Shown: positions 1 through 5,637, counted from the first letter of the stretch. The stretch is DNA of 5,637 nucleotides from Novosphingobium sp. (GCA_009885425.1 VFKS01000464.1:1-5637); one strand, 5' to 3'. Numbers and translations: made by a program. The notes: generated from the letters alone by a model not told the origin.

Positions 1-821
1 AGTTCCATCGCTCGGGCATAGAGCGCCTTGCGGTCTAGCCCGGTGGCACGGGCGACTTCAGCGGCGGCCTGGCTGGTTTTGTGCGTTTTGAGAGCCTCGA
101 TCAGCAAGGCATCGGCATCGGCGGCGCTGGTCTGCACTTCGCCGGGCGGCGCGATGACCAGCACAATCTCACCCTTGGGTGGATGCGCGGTGTAATGTGC
201 GATCAAATCAGCTGGCGTGCCACTGCGGCATTCCTCAAAAAGCTTGGTCAGTTCGCGCGCGACCGCCACTTCGCGGCCGACCAGCACATCTGCGATCGCG
301 GCCAGTGCTGCGGTCAGCCGCGGTGCGGTTTCATAGAACACCAGAGTGGCCTTGACCGCGGCCAGTTCGACCAGAGTATCGGCCCGCGCTTTGGCTTTGT
401 TGGGCAGGAACCCGGCGAACAGAAAGCGGTCACTGGGTAGCCCAGCGAGCGTTAGCGCGACAATTGCGGCGCTGGGCCCGGGGATTGAAGTTACCGCAAT
501 ACCGCGCTCTCGGGCCGCCTTGACCAGTTGATAGCCCGGATCGGAAATTAGCGGGGTTCCGGCATCGCTGACCAGCGCCACCGGCTGCACTGACGCAAGT
601 GCCAGTATGTGGTCGCGGGTCGCTTCGCTGGCGTGATCGTCATACCGGATCAGCTTGGTCTTTGTACCCAGATGGTGCATCAGTTTGCCGGTAACGCGGG
701 TATCTTCACAGGCTACCGCAGCCACAGCACCTAGTACCGTGACGGCACGGCGAGACAGGTCCCCCAGATTGCCAATCGGGGTTGCGACAATATAGAGGCC
801 AGCAGCAAGCGGTTGATCCAT
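1..821 (-). CDS. rsmI: RsmI, 16S rRNA (cytidine1402-2'-O)-methyltransferase, C-terminus cut by window edge
   Basis: RsmI is a cytoplasmic SAM-dependent enzyme that methylates the 2'-hydroxyl of C1402 in 16S rRNA, in the decoding centre; RsmH adds the N4 methyl to the same base. Reading the minus strand from the ATG at 821 gives an open frame of 273 full codons to the edge. E. coli RsmI has about 286 residues, so only the extreme C-terminus is missing. Tetrapyrrole-methylase-fold motifs appear in the expected order: IVATPIGNLGDLS (11-23), CEDTR (38-42), SDAGTPLISDPG (85-96), IPGPSA (113-118), FYETAPRL (162-169) and GEIVLV (217-222). The C-terminal helical part (about 235-273) has the usual form, including ATGLDRKALYARA. 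The start is set by the conserved N-terminus; no clear Shine-Dalgarno precedes it. It is divergent from the LpoA-like gene, with 38 bp between start codons. Third codon positions look somewhat less GC-biased (several CTA and GTA codons) than in parE. Confidence 0.96.
   Translation of the reverse strand, partial: MDQPLAAGLYIVATPIGNLGDLSRRAVTVLGAVAAVACEDTRVTGKLMHHLGTKTKLIRYDDHASEATRDHILALASVQPVALVSDAGTPLISDPGYQLVKAARERGIAVTSIPGPSAAIVALTLAGLPSDRFLFAGFLPNKAKARADTLVELAAVKATLVFYETAPRLTAALAAIADVLVGREVAVARELTKLFEECRSGTPADLIAHYTAHPPKGEIVLVIAPPGEVQTSAADADALLIEALKTHKTSQAAAEVARATGLDRKALYARAME
769..796 (+). promoter_or_regulatory. Candidate sigma70-type promoter for the LpoA-like gene, inside the rsmI 5' end
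   Basis: TTGCCA (769-774, 5 of 6 matches to the -35 consensus) and TATAGA (791-796, 4 of 6 to the -10) are 16 bp apart. Transcription would begin near 803 and give a leader of about 55 nt before the ATG at 860. The elements lie within the first codons of rsmI on the other strand, which encode the conserved IVATPIGNLGD motif, so part of the match may be a by-product of coding constraint. The 38-bp gap between the genes is too short to hold two full divergent promoters, so at least one must overlap coding sequence. Confidence 0.35.
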
Positions 822-845
822 TGGACTACCATGGACTGCCACTAC

Positions 846-850
846 GGGAG
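846..850 (+). promoter_or_regulatory. Shine-Dalgarno fixing the start of the LpoA-like gene
   Basis: GGGAG lies 9 nt upstream of the ATG at 860. It favours 860 over the in-frame ATG at 875, which has only a weak GAAGC before it, and over the in-frame TTG at 782, which lies antisense within rsmI and would put a long hydrophilic stretch ahead of the signal peptide. Confidence 0.7.
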
Positions 851-859
851 CGACAAGCG

Positions 860-2011
860 ATGATCGAAGCATCTATGAGCCGCCGCGCGCTGGTTCTGCT
901 GGCCGGTGTAACACTGCTGGCCGGGTGCAAAGTGATCCCCAAGGGTGCCGAAAACATCCCGCCGCCCGAACAGCTGCCCAGCGATGCCCTGCCCAAGGAT
1001 CAGGCCCGCCACCGGGTCGCGCTGCTGGTGCCGCTGAGCGGGCCAAATGCCGGCATGGGGCAATCGGTGGCCAATGCCACCACGATGGCGCTGCTCGATA
1101 CAAATGCCAAGAACATCCGCATCACCACCTACGACACTGCGCAAGGTGCCTCCGTTGCTGCCAATCAGGCAATGAAGGATGGCAACAAGTTGATCCTCGG
1201 CCCCTTGGCAAGTGAGGACGTTGGTCCGGTCGCGACGATTGCTCGCGCCGCCAAGGTTCCGTTGGTCACCTATGGCAACGATGGTTCGGTCGCCGCGCGC
1301 GATATTTTTGTGCTGGGCAGCCGTTTGGAAAATTCGGTCCAACGCGTCGTTGGCTTCGCCGCCAGCAAGGGGATCACCCGCTTTGCCGTGATCGCCCCGA
1401 AAGGCGAATATGGCAGCCGGGTCAGCGCGGCTTATGCCAATGCCGTCAAGGCGGCAGGCGGCTCATTGGTCGCCAGTGACAGCTATGACCGGGGCAACAG
1501 TTCCGCGCTCAGCGCTGCGGCGCGGCTTAAAGCCAAGGGCGGCTATCAGGCAGTTCTTATCGCCGATACGCCGCGCTACGCAGCAATGATCGCGCCCCGC
1601 CTTAAGGCGGCAGGTGCAGCCAGCCCGCGCATTTTGGGCACCGATCTGTGGAGCGGCGAAACCTTGGTCAGCTCAACCCCGGCACTGCGCGGGGCCTGGT
1701 TTGCGGCGATTTCGGATGGCCGGTTCCGGCAATTCACGTCCAGCTATCAGGCCCGGTTCGGCGCAGCGCCCTACCGGATGGCGACGCTTGGCTATGATTC
1801 AGTGCTGCTGACCGTGCGGATTGCCCGCGAGTGGCGCGCAGGAACACCCTTCCCCTATGCGAAGCTGGTTGATACCGGCGGTTTTCTGGGGCTCGATGGT
1901 CCCTTCCGGTTCAGCGCCAACGGGTTGGTCGAACGTGCGCTGGAAGTGCGCGAAACCCGCGCCGGAGGGATCACCGTGGTCAGCGCTGCGCCCGAGAAGT
2001 TCGTGGACTGA
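860..2011 (+). CDS. LpoA/LppC-like lipoprotein with periplasmic-binding-protein fold (penicillin-binding protein activator family)
   Basis: This is a 383-aa predicted lipoprotein. Residues 7-9 (SRR) form the positive n-region, a hydrophobic stretch follows, and the lipobox LAGC ends at Cys23, the predicted lipidation site. After a proline-rich linker (about 30-50) comes a type I periplasmic binding fold: RVALLVPLSGPNAGMG (52-67), KLILGPLASEDV (110-121), KVPLVTYGND (132-141), FAVIAPKGEYG (175-185), YQAVLIADTP (229-238) and LGYDSVLL (310-317). In E. coli, LpoA is an outer-membrane lipoprotein that stimulates PBP1A; it is about 680 aa with an N-terminal TPR-like domain followed by a C-terminal domain of this fold. 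Here the TPR part is absent and only the binding-protein domain remains. The divergent rsmI neighbour matches the E. coli rsmI-lpoA layout, which favours this family over an amino-acid ABC transporter binding protein; no permease or ATPase genes are adjacent. PBP activation in this organism is inference. The fold call is firm, the role moderate. Confidence 0.85.
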   Translation: MIEASMSRRALVLLAGVTLLAGCKVIPKGAENIPPPEQLPSDALPKDQARHRVALLVPLSGPNAGMGQSVANATTMALLDTNAKNIRITTYDTAQGASVAANQAMKDGNKLILGPLASEDVGPVATIARAAKVPLVTYGNDGSVAARDIFVLGSRLENSVQRVVGFAASKGITRFAVIAPKGEYGSRVSAAYANAVKAAGGSLVASDSYDRGNSSALSAAARLKAKGGYQAVLIADTPRYAAMIAPRLKAAGAASPRILGTDLWSGETLVSSTPALRGAWFAAISDGRFRQFTSSYQARFGAAPYRMATLGYDSVLLTVRIAREWRAGTPFPYAKLVDTGGFLGLDGPFRFSANGLVERALEVRETRAGGITVVSAAPEKFVD

Positions 2012-2027
2012 CGAAAACCGGGGCGGA

Positions 2028-2054
2028 GCGCTTGCACGGCGGAATCGCAAGCGC
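2028..2054 (+). repeat. Perfect 8-bp inverted repeat (stem-loop) between the LpoA-like gene and parE
   Basis: GCGCTTGC (2028-2035) and GCAAGCGC (2047-2054) are exact reverse complements separated by an 11-nt loop. No run of T follows on the plus strand, so it is not a classical intrinsic terminator in that direction. The loop contains GAATC (2042-2046), an instance of GANTC, the CcrM methylation sequence of alphaproteobacteria. The structure overlaps the candidate parE promoter. It could be an operator, an RNA stem between co-transcribed genes, or chance. Confidence 0.5.
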
Positions 2055-2061
2055 CTATAGC
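2032..2061 (+). promoter_or_regulatory. Candidate parE promoter giving a leaderless transcript
   Basis: TTGCAC (2032-2037, 3 of 6 to the -35 consensus) and TATAGC (2056-2061, 4 of 6 to the -10) are separated by 18 bp. A start site 7-8 nt after the -10 would fall at 2068-2069, on or next to the A of the parE ATG. That agrees with the absence of any Shine-Dalgarno in the pyrimidine-rich sequence just before the ATG. The -35 match is weak, and read-through from the upstream gene is an alternative. Confidence 0.35.
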
Positions 2062-2068
2062 CCTGCCC

Positions 2069-4054
2069 ATGGCCGATGATCTGTTTGACAAGCTACCCGC
2101 CAGCACGGGCGATTCCTATGATGGCAGCGCGATTGAAGTGCTGGAGGGGCTGGAGCCGGTTCGGCGCCGTCCGGGAATGTACATCGGCGGCACCGATGAA
2201 CGCGCCTTCCACCACCTTGCCGCCGAAGTGCTCGACAATGCGATGGACGAAGCCGTGGCGGGCCACGCGAGCCGGATTGAAGTTTTGCTGGAAGAAGGCA
2301 ACCGCCTGACTATCACTGACAACGGCCGCGGCATTCCGGTCGATGAGCACCCTAAGTATCCTGGCAAGTCGGCGCTCGAAGTGATCCTGACCACGCTCCA
2401 TTCGGGCGGCAAGTTTTCCGGGAAAGCCTATGCCACCTCGGGCGGCTTGCACGGGGTCGGTGTTTCAGTGGTCAACGCGCTGTCCAGCCTGACCCGGATT
2501 GAAGTCGCGCGGGGCAAAGAGCTCTACGCGCAGGAATTTTCGCGCGGGGTTCCGCTGGGACCGCTGCAGCACCTCGGCCCCACTCCCAACCGGCGCGGCA
2601 CATCGGTGACATTCGTGCCCGATACCGAGATTTTCGGTGACGAGGCGAAGTTCAAGCCTGCACGCTTGTTCAAGCTGGTCCGGTCCAAGGCCTATCTGTT
2701 TGCCGGGGTCGAAATTCGCTGGAAATGCGCCGATACTCTCGCGAGTGAGGATGTTCCGGCCGAAGCCGTTTTCCAGTTCCCCGGCGGGCTGTCCGATCAC
2801 TTGCGCGAACAGATTGGCGCGCGCGAATGCGTCACCACCCAATTCTTTTCGGGCACACAGGACTTTCCCGGCGAAGAACAGGGCCGGGTCGAATGGGCGG
2901 TGGCCTGGCCGCTGTGGTCTGACGGATCCTACAGCTACTATTGCAACACCATCCCGACGCCCGATGGCGGCACGCATGAAGCGGGCCTTCGCGCTGCACT
3001 CAGCAAGGGCATCCGCGCCTTTGCCGAACTGATCGGGCAAAAGAAGGCCAAGGACATCGCGCCGGAGGACATCATCACCGGCAGCGAAGTGATGCTTTCG
3101 GTGTTCGTCCGCGATCCCCAATTCCAGAGCCAGACCAAGGACCGGCTGACCAGCCCGGAAGCGGCGCGGATGGTCGAAAACGCGGTGCGCGATCACTTTG
3201 ACCATTTCCTGACCGACAATATGGAGCGCGGAAAGGCGCTGCTGAGCGCGGTGATGGAGCGGATGGACGAGCGGCTGCGGCGCAAGGCCGAACGCGAAGT
3301 CAAGCGCAAGACCGCGACGAACTCTCGCAAGCTGCGCCTGCCCGGCAAGCTGACCGATTGCACCGGCGAGGGCGATGCCGAAACCGAACTGTTCATCGTC
3401 GAAGGGGATTCGGCCGGCGGATCAGCCAAACAGGCGCGTGATCGCAAGACCCAGGCAATCCTGCCGATCCGCGGCAAGATCCTGAACGTCGCGAGTGCCT
3501 CGGCCGACAAGATCCGCGCCAACAACGAAATCGCCGACCTTGCCCTCGCGCTTGGTTGCGGGATGCGCAAGGACTGCAACACCGACAATCTGCGCTATGA
3601 TCGGATCATCATCATGACCGACGCCGATGTCGACGGCGCTCACATCGCCACCTTGCTGATGACCTTCTTCTTCCAGGAAATGCCCGACGTGGTCCGCCGC
3701 GGGCACCTCTATCTGGCCCAGCCCCCGCTCTATCGGCTGACTGCCGGCAAAGAGAGCGCCTATGCCCGCGACGACGCGCACCGGGCCGAACTCGAAGCTA
3801 CGCAGTTCAAAGGGAAAAAGGTCGATGTTGGCCGCTTCAAGGGCCTTGGCGAGATGAACCCCGGCCAATTGCGCGAAACCACCATGGCCCCCGCCAGCCG
3901 CGGCCTGCTGCGGATCACCCTGCCCCCGGAATACGAAGGCCGCGCCGCCGTCAAAGACCTGGTCGACCGGCTGATGGGCAAAGACCCCGCGCAACGCTTC
4001 ATGTTCATCCAGAACCGCGCGGGCGATGTCGATCGGGATTTGATCGACGCATAG
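2069..4054 (+). CDS. parE: ParE, DNA topoisomerase IV subunit B
   Basis: This is the ATPase subunit of topoisomerase IV. It acts with ParC in the cytoplasm to decatenate replicated chromosomes and relax supercoils. The 661-aa frame is complete. The GHKL ATPase domain shows EVLDN (Glu53 as general base, Asn57 for Mg), DNGRGIP (84-90), GGLHGVG (125-131), and the transducer-domain lysine in QTKDRL (Lys357). The TOPRIM domain shows EGDSAGGSAKQARDR (445-459), PIRGKILN (466-473) and DADVDGAH (518-525), with the metal ligands Glu445, Asp518 and Asp520 present. KGLGEMNPGQLRETTM (591-606) follows. ParE is preferred over GyrB because of the compact length, the AKQARDRKTQAILP segment that resembles E. 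coli ParE, and the lack of a GyrB-type insertion; GyrB cannot be fully excluded without an alignment. The only upstream in-frame stop is that of the previous gene (2009-2011) and no other ATG or GTG lies between, so this start is well fixed although no Shine-Dalgarno is visible. The previous gene is 57 bp upstream on the same strand, so co-transcription is possible. Confidence 0.95.
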   Translation: MADDLFDKLPASTGDSYDGSAIEVLEGLEPVRRRPGMYIGGTDERAFHHLAAEVLDNAMDEAVAGHASRIEVLLEEGNRLTITDNGRGIPVDEHPKYPGKSALEVILTTLHSGGKFSGKAYATSGGLHGVGVSVVNALSSLTRIEVARGKELYAQEFSRGVPLGPLQHLGPTPNRRGTSVTFVPDTEIFGDEAKFKPARLFKLVRSKAYLFAGVEIRWKCADTLASEDVPAEAVFQFPGGLSDHLREQIGARECVTTQFFSGTQDFPGEEQGRVEWAVAWPLWSDGSYSYYCNTIPTPDGGTHEAGLRAALSKGIRAFAELIGQKKAKDIAPEDIITGSEVMLSVFVRDPQFQSQTKDRLTSPEAARMVENAVRDHFDHFLTDNMERGKALLSAVMERMDERLRRKAEREVKRKTATNSRKLRLPGKLTDCTGEGDAETELFIVEGDSAGGSAKQARDRKTQAILPIRGKILNVASASADKIRANNEIADLALALGCGMRKDCNTDNLRYDRIIIMTDADVDGAHIATLLMTFFFQEMPDVVRRGHLYLAQPPLYRLTAGKESAYARDDAHRAELEATQFKGKKVDVGRFKGLGEMNPGQLRETTMAPASRGLLRITLPPEYEGRAAVKDLVDRLMGKDPAQRFMFIQNRAGDVDRDLIDA

Positions 4055-4058
4055 AAAA

Positions 4059-4091
4059 GGGGCGCCGCCCTGCGGCAGCGCCCTCTTTTTT
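4059..4091. terminator. Rho-independent, probably bidirectional terminator between parE and the convergent small gene
   Basis: GGGCGC (4060-4065) pairs with GCGCCC (4078-4083). After one C/A mismatch, GCC (4067-4069) pairs with GGC (4074-4076) around a 4-nt CTGC loop. Six T residues follow at 4086-4091 on the plus strand, only a few bases after the parE stop. Read on the minus strand the same hairpin is followed by TTTT (complement of 4055-4058), so it can also terminate the convergent gene, whose stop codon is at 4102-4104. Confidence 0.9.
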
Positions 4092-4101
4092 AAATCACGT
4101 C

Positions 4102-4491
4102 TTACTTGGCGGCGACAGCTGCAGCGTTGGTGCCGACCAAATAGATTGCGGCGCAGGATTTAACGAGGCGTTCGGCCGATCCGTCCTTCTTGTCGAGCGC
4201 GGCCAGAATCTTGGCGCGCCGCGGCTGAAGGACCGGGCCAAGATCCTTGATTTCCGAACCGGACAGAGTGTTCGCAGCCGAGAGATAGCCAACCGCCTTG
4301 TTCGAGGCGCTCTTCTTGTCGGCTTCGCTATCTGCAGCCTGGGCAAACAGGACTTGCAGCGCAGTGCAATCGAGCATCAGATCATACAGCACGGTATCGT
4401 AGTTGGAGTTCTGGGCCGAAGCCTGCATCGGTGCGGCAAGAACCGAGGCAGCGGCCAGCAAGCCAGCGCCGGAGCGGAGGAGAGATTTCAT
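4102..4491 (-). CDS. Small exported protein of unknown function (129 aa, signal peptide)
   Basis: I do not recognise the family. The start is the ATG at 4491: GAAAGGG (4500-4506, minus strand) sits 8 nt upstream, and the signal peptide begins at once. An upstream in-frame ATG at 4512 would add only seven residues (MFERVVP) and overlap this ribosome-binding site. Residues 1-26 form a Sec signal (MKSLLRSG, then an Ala/Leu-rich core) with a likely cleavage after ASA (24-26), leaving a mature protein of about 103 residues. The mature part looks mostly helical and is rich in Ala, Lys, Asp and Ser. It has exactly two cysteines, Cys42 (in MLDCTALQ) and Cys113 (in VKSCAAIY), one near each end, which could form a disulfide in the periplasm (inference). 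No transmembrane segment follows the signal, and there is no lipobox. It is convergent with parE, sharing the terminator, and divergent from the DUF4139 gene. A role cannot be assigned. Confidence 0.85.
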   Translation of the reverse strand: MKSLLRSGAGLLAAASVLAAPMQASAQNSNYDTVLYDLMLDCTALQVLFAQAADSEADKKSASNKAVGYLSAANTLSGSEIKDLGPVLQPRRAKILAALDKKDGSAERLVKSCAAIYLVGTNAAAVAAK

Positions 4492-4571
4492 CGGGACAAC
4501 CCTTTCAAACAATAAGGTACGCGCATACCCGGCCGCCTGTTCGCGCGAAGCGGGCCTAATTGCAAGTGCCT

Positions 4572-4589
4572 GTTGTGCTGCGGTTGTGC
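4572..4589 (+). repeat. Tandem 7-bp direct repeat GTTGTGC
   Basis: GTTGTGC occurs at 4572-4578 and 4583-4589, with starts 11 bp apart, about one helical turn, in the divergent intergenic region 4492-4736. The same-face spacing would suit a dimeric regulator, but a 7-bp pair can arise by chance. No confident minus-strand promoter for the 129-aa gene was found nearby. Confidence 0.3.
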
Positions 4590-4614
4590 CAAGGTGCGAC
4601 GATTGGCGCGATCA

Positions 4615-4647
4615 GTGATCCTGCTGGTGATCGGGATCACCCCAGCA
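4615..4647. promoter_or_regulatory. CRP/FNR-like inverted repeat with an extra half site, upstream of the DUF4139 gene
   Basis: GGTGATC (4626-4632) and GATCACC (4635-4641) are perfect inverted arms. The core reads GTGA-N6-TCAC, the half-site geometry of CRP, and equally TGAT-N4-ATCA, that of FNR/FixK-type regulators. Outer bases depart from the E. coli consensus of both. TGCT (4622-4625) and AGCA (4644-4647) extend the symmetry with a 2-nt offset. A further GTGATC at 4615-4620 repeats the left half 12 bp upstream. The centre (4633/4634) lies about 85 bp before the predicted start of the DUF4139 transcript. The region could also act on the divergent 129-aa gene. Confidence 0.4.
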
Positions 4648-4684
4648 ATCCCGCGTTCAGCTCTGCCTTGCCAAGCAAAAGAGA

Positions 4685-4712
4685 TTGACAGCGATGGATG
4701 TAACTTTATCAC
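4685..4712 (+). promoter_or_regulatory. Candidate sigma70 promoter of the DUF4139 gene
   Basis: A full-consensus -35, TTGACA (4685-4690), is followed after 16 bp by TATCAC (4707-4712, 4 of 6 to the -10). Transcription would start near 4719 and give a short leader carrying the GAGGAG ribosome-binding site at 4723-4728. Confidence 0.5.
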
Positions 4713-4736
4713 ATTGCTGCAAGAGGAGACCCTGAT

Positions 4737-5637
4737 ATGCTGCGCCTGTCCCTGATCGCTGCCGCTTCGCTCATCGCTCTCGCTACGGCGGCATCTGCTG
4801 AAACCGGCGTCGATATCACGATCTATGCTGATAATCAGGCGCTGGTTCAGGATACCCGCCAGATCACTTTCGATGGCAAGGTCCAGCGGGTCGAATTCAA
4901 GAACGTTTCGGCCCAGATCCGCCCCGAAACCGCCAGTCTGGCGGCAACTGATATGCGGATAATCGAGCAGAATTTCGATTACGACCTGCTTTCTCCAGCC
5001 AAGATCATGGAGAACGCAGTCGGGCAGACGATCACACTGGTTCGCACCAACCCGGCGACCGGGGCGGAAACACGCGAACAGGCGCTTGTGCTGGCGGCCA
5101 ATGGCGGTGTGGTGCTGCAGATCGGCAACCGGATCGAAGTGCTGCGCGACGATGGCCTGCCGGTGCGCGTGATTTTTGACAAGGTGCCGCCCAACATGCG
5201 CGCCGATCCGACGCTGTCGATCACCTTGCAGGGCAATCCTGGCACCCGCGAAGCCTCGTTGCGCTATCTCACCCCTGGGCTTGGCTGGCGCGCTGACTAT
5301 GTTGCGCTGTATGACGACAAGACCGGAACGATCGACGTGCAAGGCTGGGTTACCCTGGCCAACAATTCAGGCACCACCTACGAAAATGCCAAGACCGTGC
5401 TGGTGGCCGGAAACCCCCGGATGCTGGGACAAAGCGGCGAAAATTATCGCCGCCCCTATAACCCCGGCGATGGTGAAGGAATGGTTGAAGCCGGAACCGA
5501 AAGCGGCACCCGCGAACGGCTGGGTGACTATTACCTCTATCCGTTGGGTGAGCGCACCACGATCGCCAACCTGCAAACCAAGCAGGTCAGCTTCCTCGAC
5601 GTGCACGGCGCCCCGGCCCAGCATGGTTACGAAATCC
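4737..5637 (+). CDS. Exported DUF4139-domain protein of unknown function, C-terminus cut by window edge
   Basis: The frame is open from the ATG at 4737 to the window end (300 full codons). GAGGAG (4723-4728) is 8 nt upstream, a strong ribosome-binding site that fixes this start. Residues 1-21 are a Sec signal peptide ending in ASA (19-21), so the mature protein begins near Glu22 in the periplasm or beyond. Residues about 22-175 look beta-rich, with FDGKVQRVEFKNVSAQIRPETA at the front; no long coiled coil is seen, unlike the MuiA-type members of the superfamily. From about 176 the DUF4139 domain begins: LRYLTPGLGWRADYVALYD (175-193), VQGWVTLANNSGTTYENAK (201-219), LGDYYLYPLGERTTIANLQ (262-280) and TKQVSFL (281-287). 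The YPL-RTTIAN-QTKQV segment is the clearest family mark. The biochemical role of DUF4139 proteins is not established to my knowledge. The remainder of the domain lies beyond the window. Confidence 0.9.
   Translation, partial: MLRLSLIAAASLIALATAASAETGVDITIYADNQALVQDTRQITFDGKVQRVEFKNVSAQIRPETASLAATDMRIIEQNFDYDLLSPAKIMENAVGQTITLVRTNPATGAETREQALVLAANGGVVLQIGNRIEVLRDDGLPVRVIFDKVPPNMRADPTLSITLQGNPGTREASLRYLTPGLGWRADYVALYDDKTGTIDVQGWVTLANNSGTTYENAKTVLVAGNPRMLGQSGENYRRPYNPGDGEGMVEAGTESGTRERLGDYYLYPLGERTTIANLQTKQVSFLDVHGAPAQHGYEI

Noticed and set aside
81..440. 119-aa plus-strand frame at the left end
   Set aside because: It is antisense to the conserved RsmI coding sequence.
782..859. TTG start extending the LpoA-like protein by 26 residues
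   Set aside because: The extension overlaps rsmI and is hydrophilic ahead of a lipoprotein signal, whereas the ATG at 860 has a well-placed GGGAG.
842..1342. 166-aa minus-strand frame that could look like an upstream gene before rsmI
   Set aside because: It is antisense to the lipoprotein signal peptide and N-terminal binding fold, with no ribosome-binding site or motif.
2028..2054. Stem-loop as an intrinsic terminator of the LpoA-like gene
   Set aside because: No T-run follows it on the plus strand; the next bases are mixed and lead directly into the parE start.
2465..3205. 246-aa open frame on the minus strand inside parE
   Set aside because: It is fully antisense to conserved parE sequence, its translation shows no recognisable motif, and long antisense frames are common in GC-rich genes.
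3422..3994. 190-aa minus-strand open frame inside parE
   Set aside because: It is a shadow of the TOPRIM and C-terminal coding region of parE, with a low-complexity Gly/Ala/Val translation.
4539..4549. TTCGCGCGAA palindrome as a possible alphaproteobacterial LexA site
   Set aside because: The known GTTC-N7-GTTC arrangement is not present, because only one GTTC is found. A 10-bp GC-rich palindrome alone is weak.
4573..4755. 60-aa plus-strand frame with a hydrophobic stretch, a possible small membrane peptide
   Set aside because: It has a TTG start without a ribosome-binding site, runs through the predicted promoter and overlaps the DUF4139 start.
4488..5342. 284-aa open frame on the minus strand over the DUF4139 gene
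   Set aside because: It is antisense to a gene with a signal peptide, strong ribosome-binding site and family motifs, and its own start has no clear support.

Overview
The window is ordinary GC-rich chromosomal DNA, most likely from an alphaproteobacterium of the sphingomonad/erythrobacter group. The reasons are the GC-rich codon use, the ParE type, the short LpoA-like lipoprotein beside rsmI, and the style of the two small exported proteins. This placement is inferred from gene character, not from a database match. I see no mobile element, rRNA, tRNA, CRISPR array or phage gene, and no convincing undescribed multi-gene system.

Layout, left to right: (1) positions 1-821, minus strand, the N-terminal ~95% of rsmI (16S rRNA C1402 2'-O-methyltransferase), cut by the left window edge. 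(2) A 38-bp divergent gap, then 860-2011, plus strand, a 383-aa lipoprotein with a periplasmic-binding-protein fold, annotated in this family as a penicillin-binding protein activator (LpoA/LppC-like). (3) A 57-bp spacer holding a perfect 8-bp stem-loop, a candidate promoter and a GANTC site, followed by 2069-4054, plus strand, complete parE (topoisomerase IV subunit B). (4) A strong, probably bidirectional terminator at about 4059-4091. (5) 4102-4491, minus strand, a 129-aa exported protein of unknown function, convergent with parE. (6) A 245-bp divergent intergenic region with a CRP/FNR-like inverted repeat, short direct repeats and a promoter with a consensus -35. (7) 4737 to the right edge, plus strand, the first 300 residues of an exported DUF4139-domain protein.

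The genes are mainly housekeeping: ribosome modification (rsmI), probable cell-envelope/peptidoglycan function (LpoA-like), chromosome decatenation (parE), and two secreted or periplasmic proteins without assigned roles. The divergent rsmI / LpoA-like pair matches the rsmI-lpoA arrangement of E. coli, which supports both calls. No operon function linking all the genes is evident. The points most worth a second look are the lack of a Shine-Dalgarno sequence before parE together with a promoter that would give a leaderless mRNA, the CRP/FNR-like site upstream of the DUF4139 gene, and the two uncharacterised exported proteins on either side of it.
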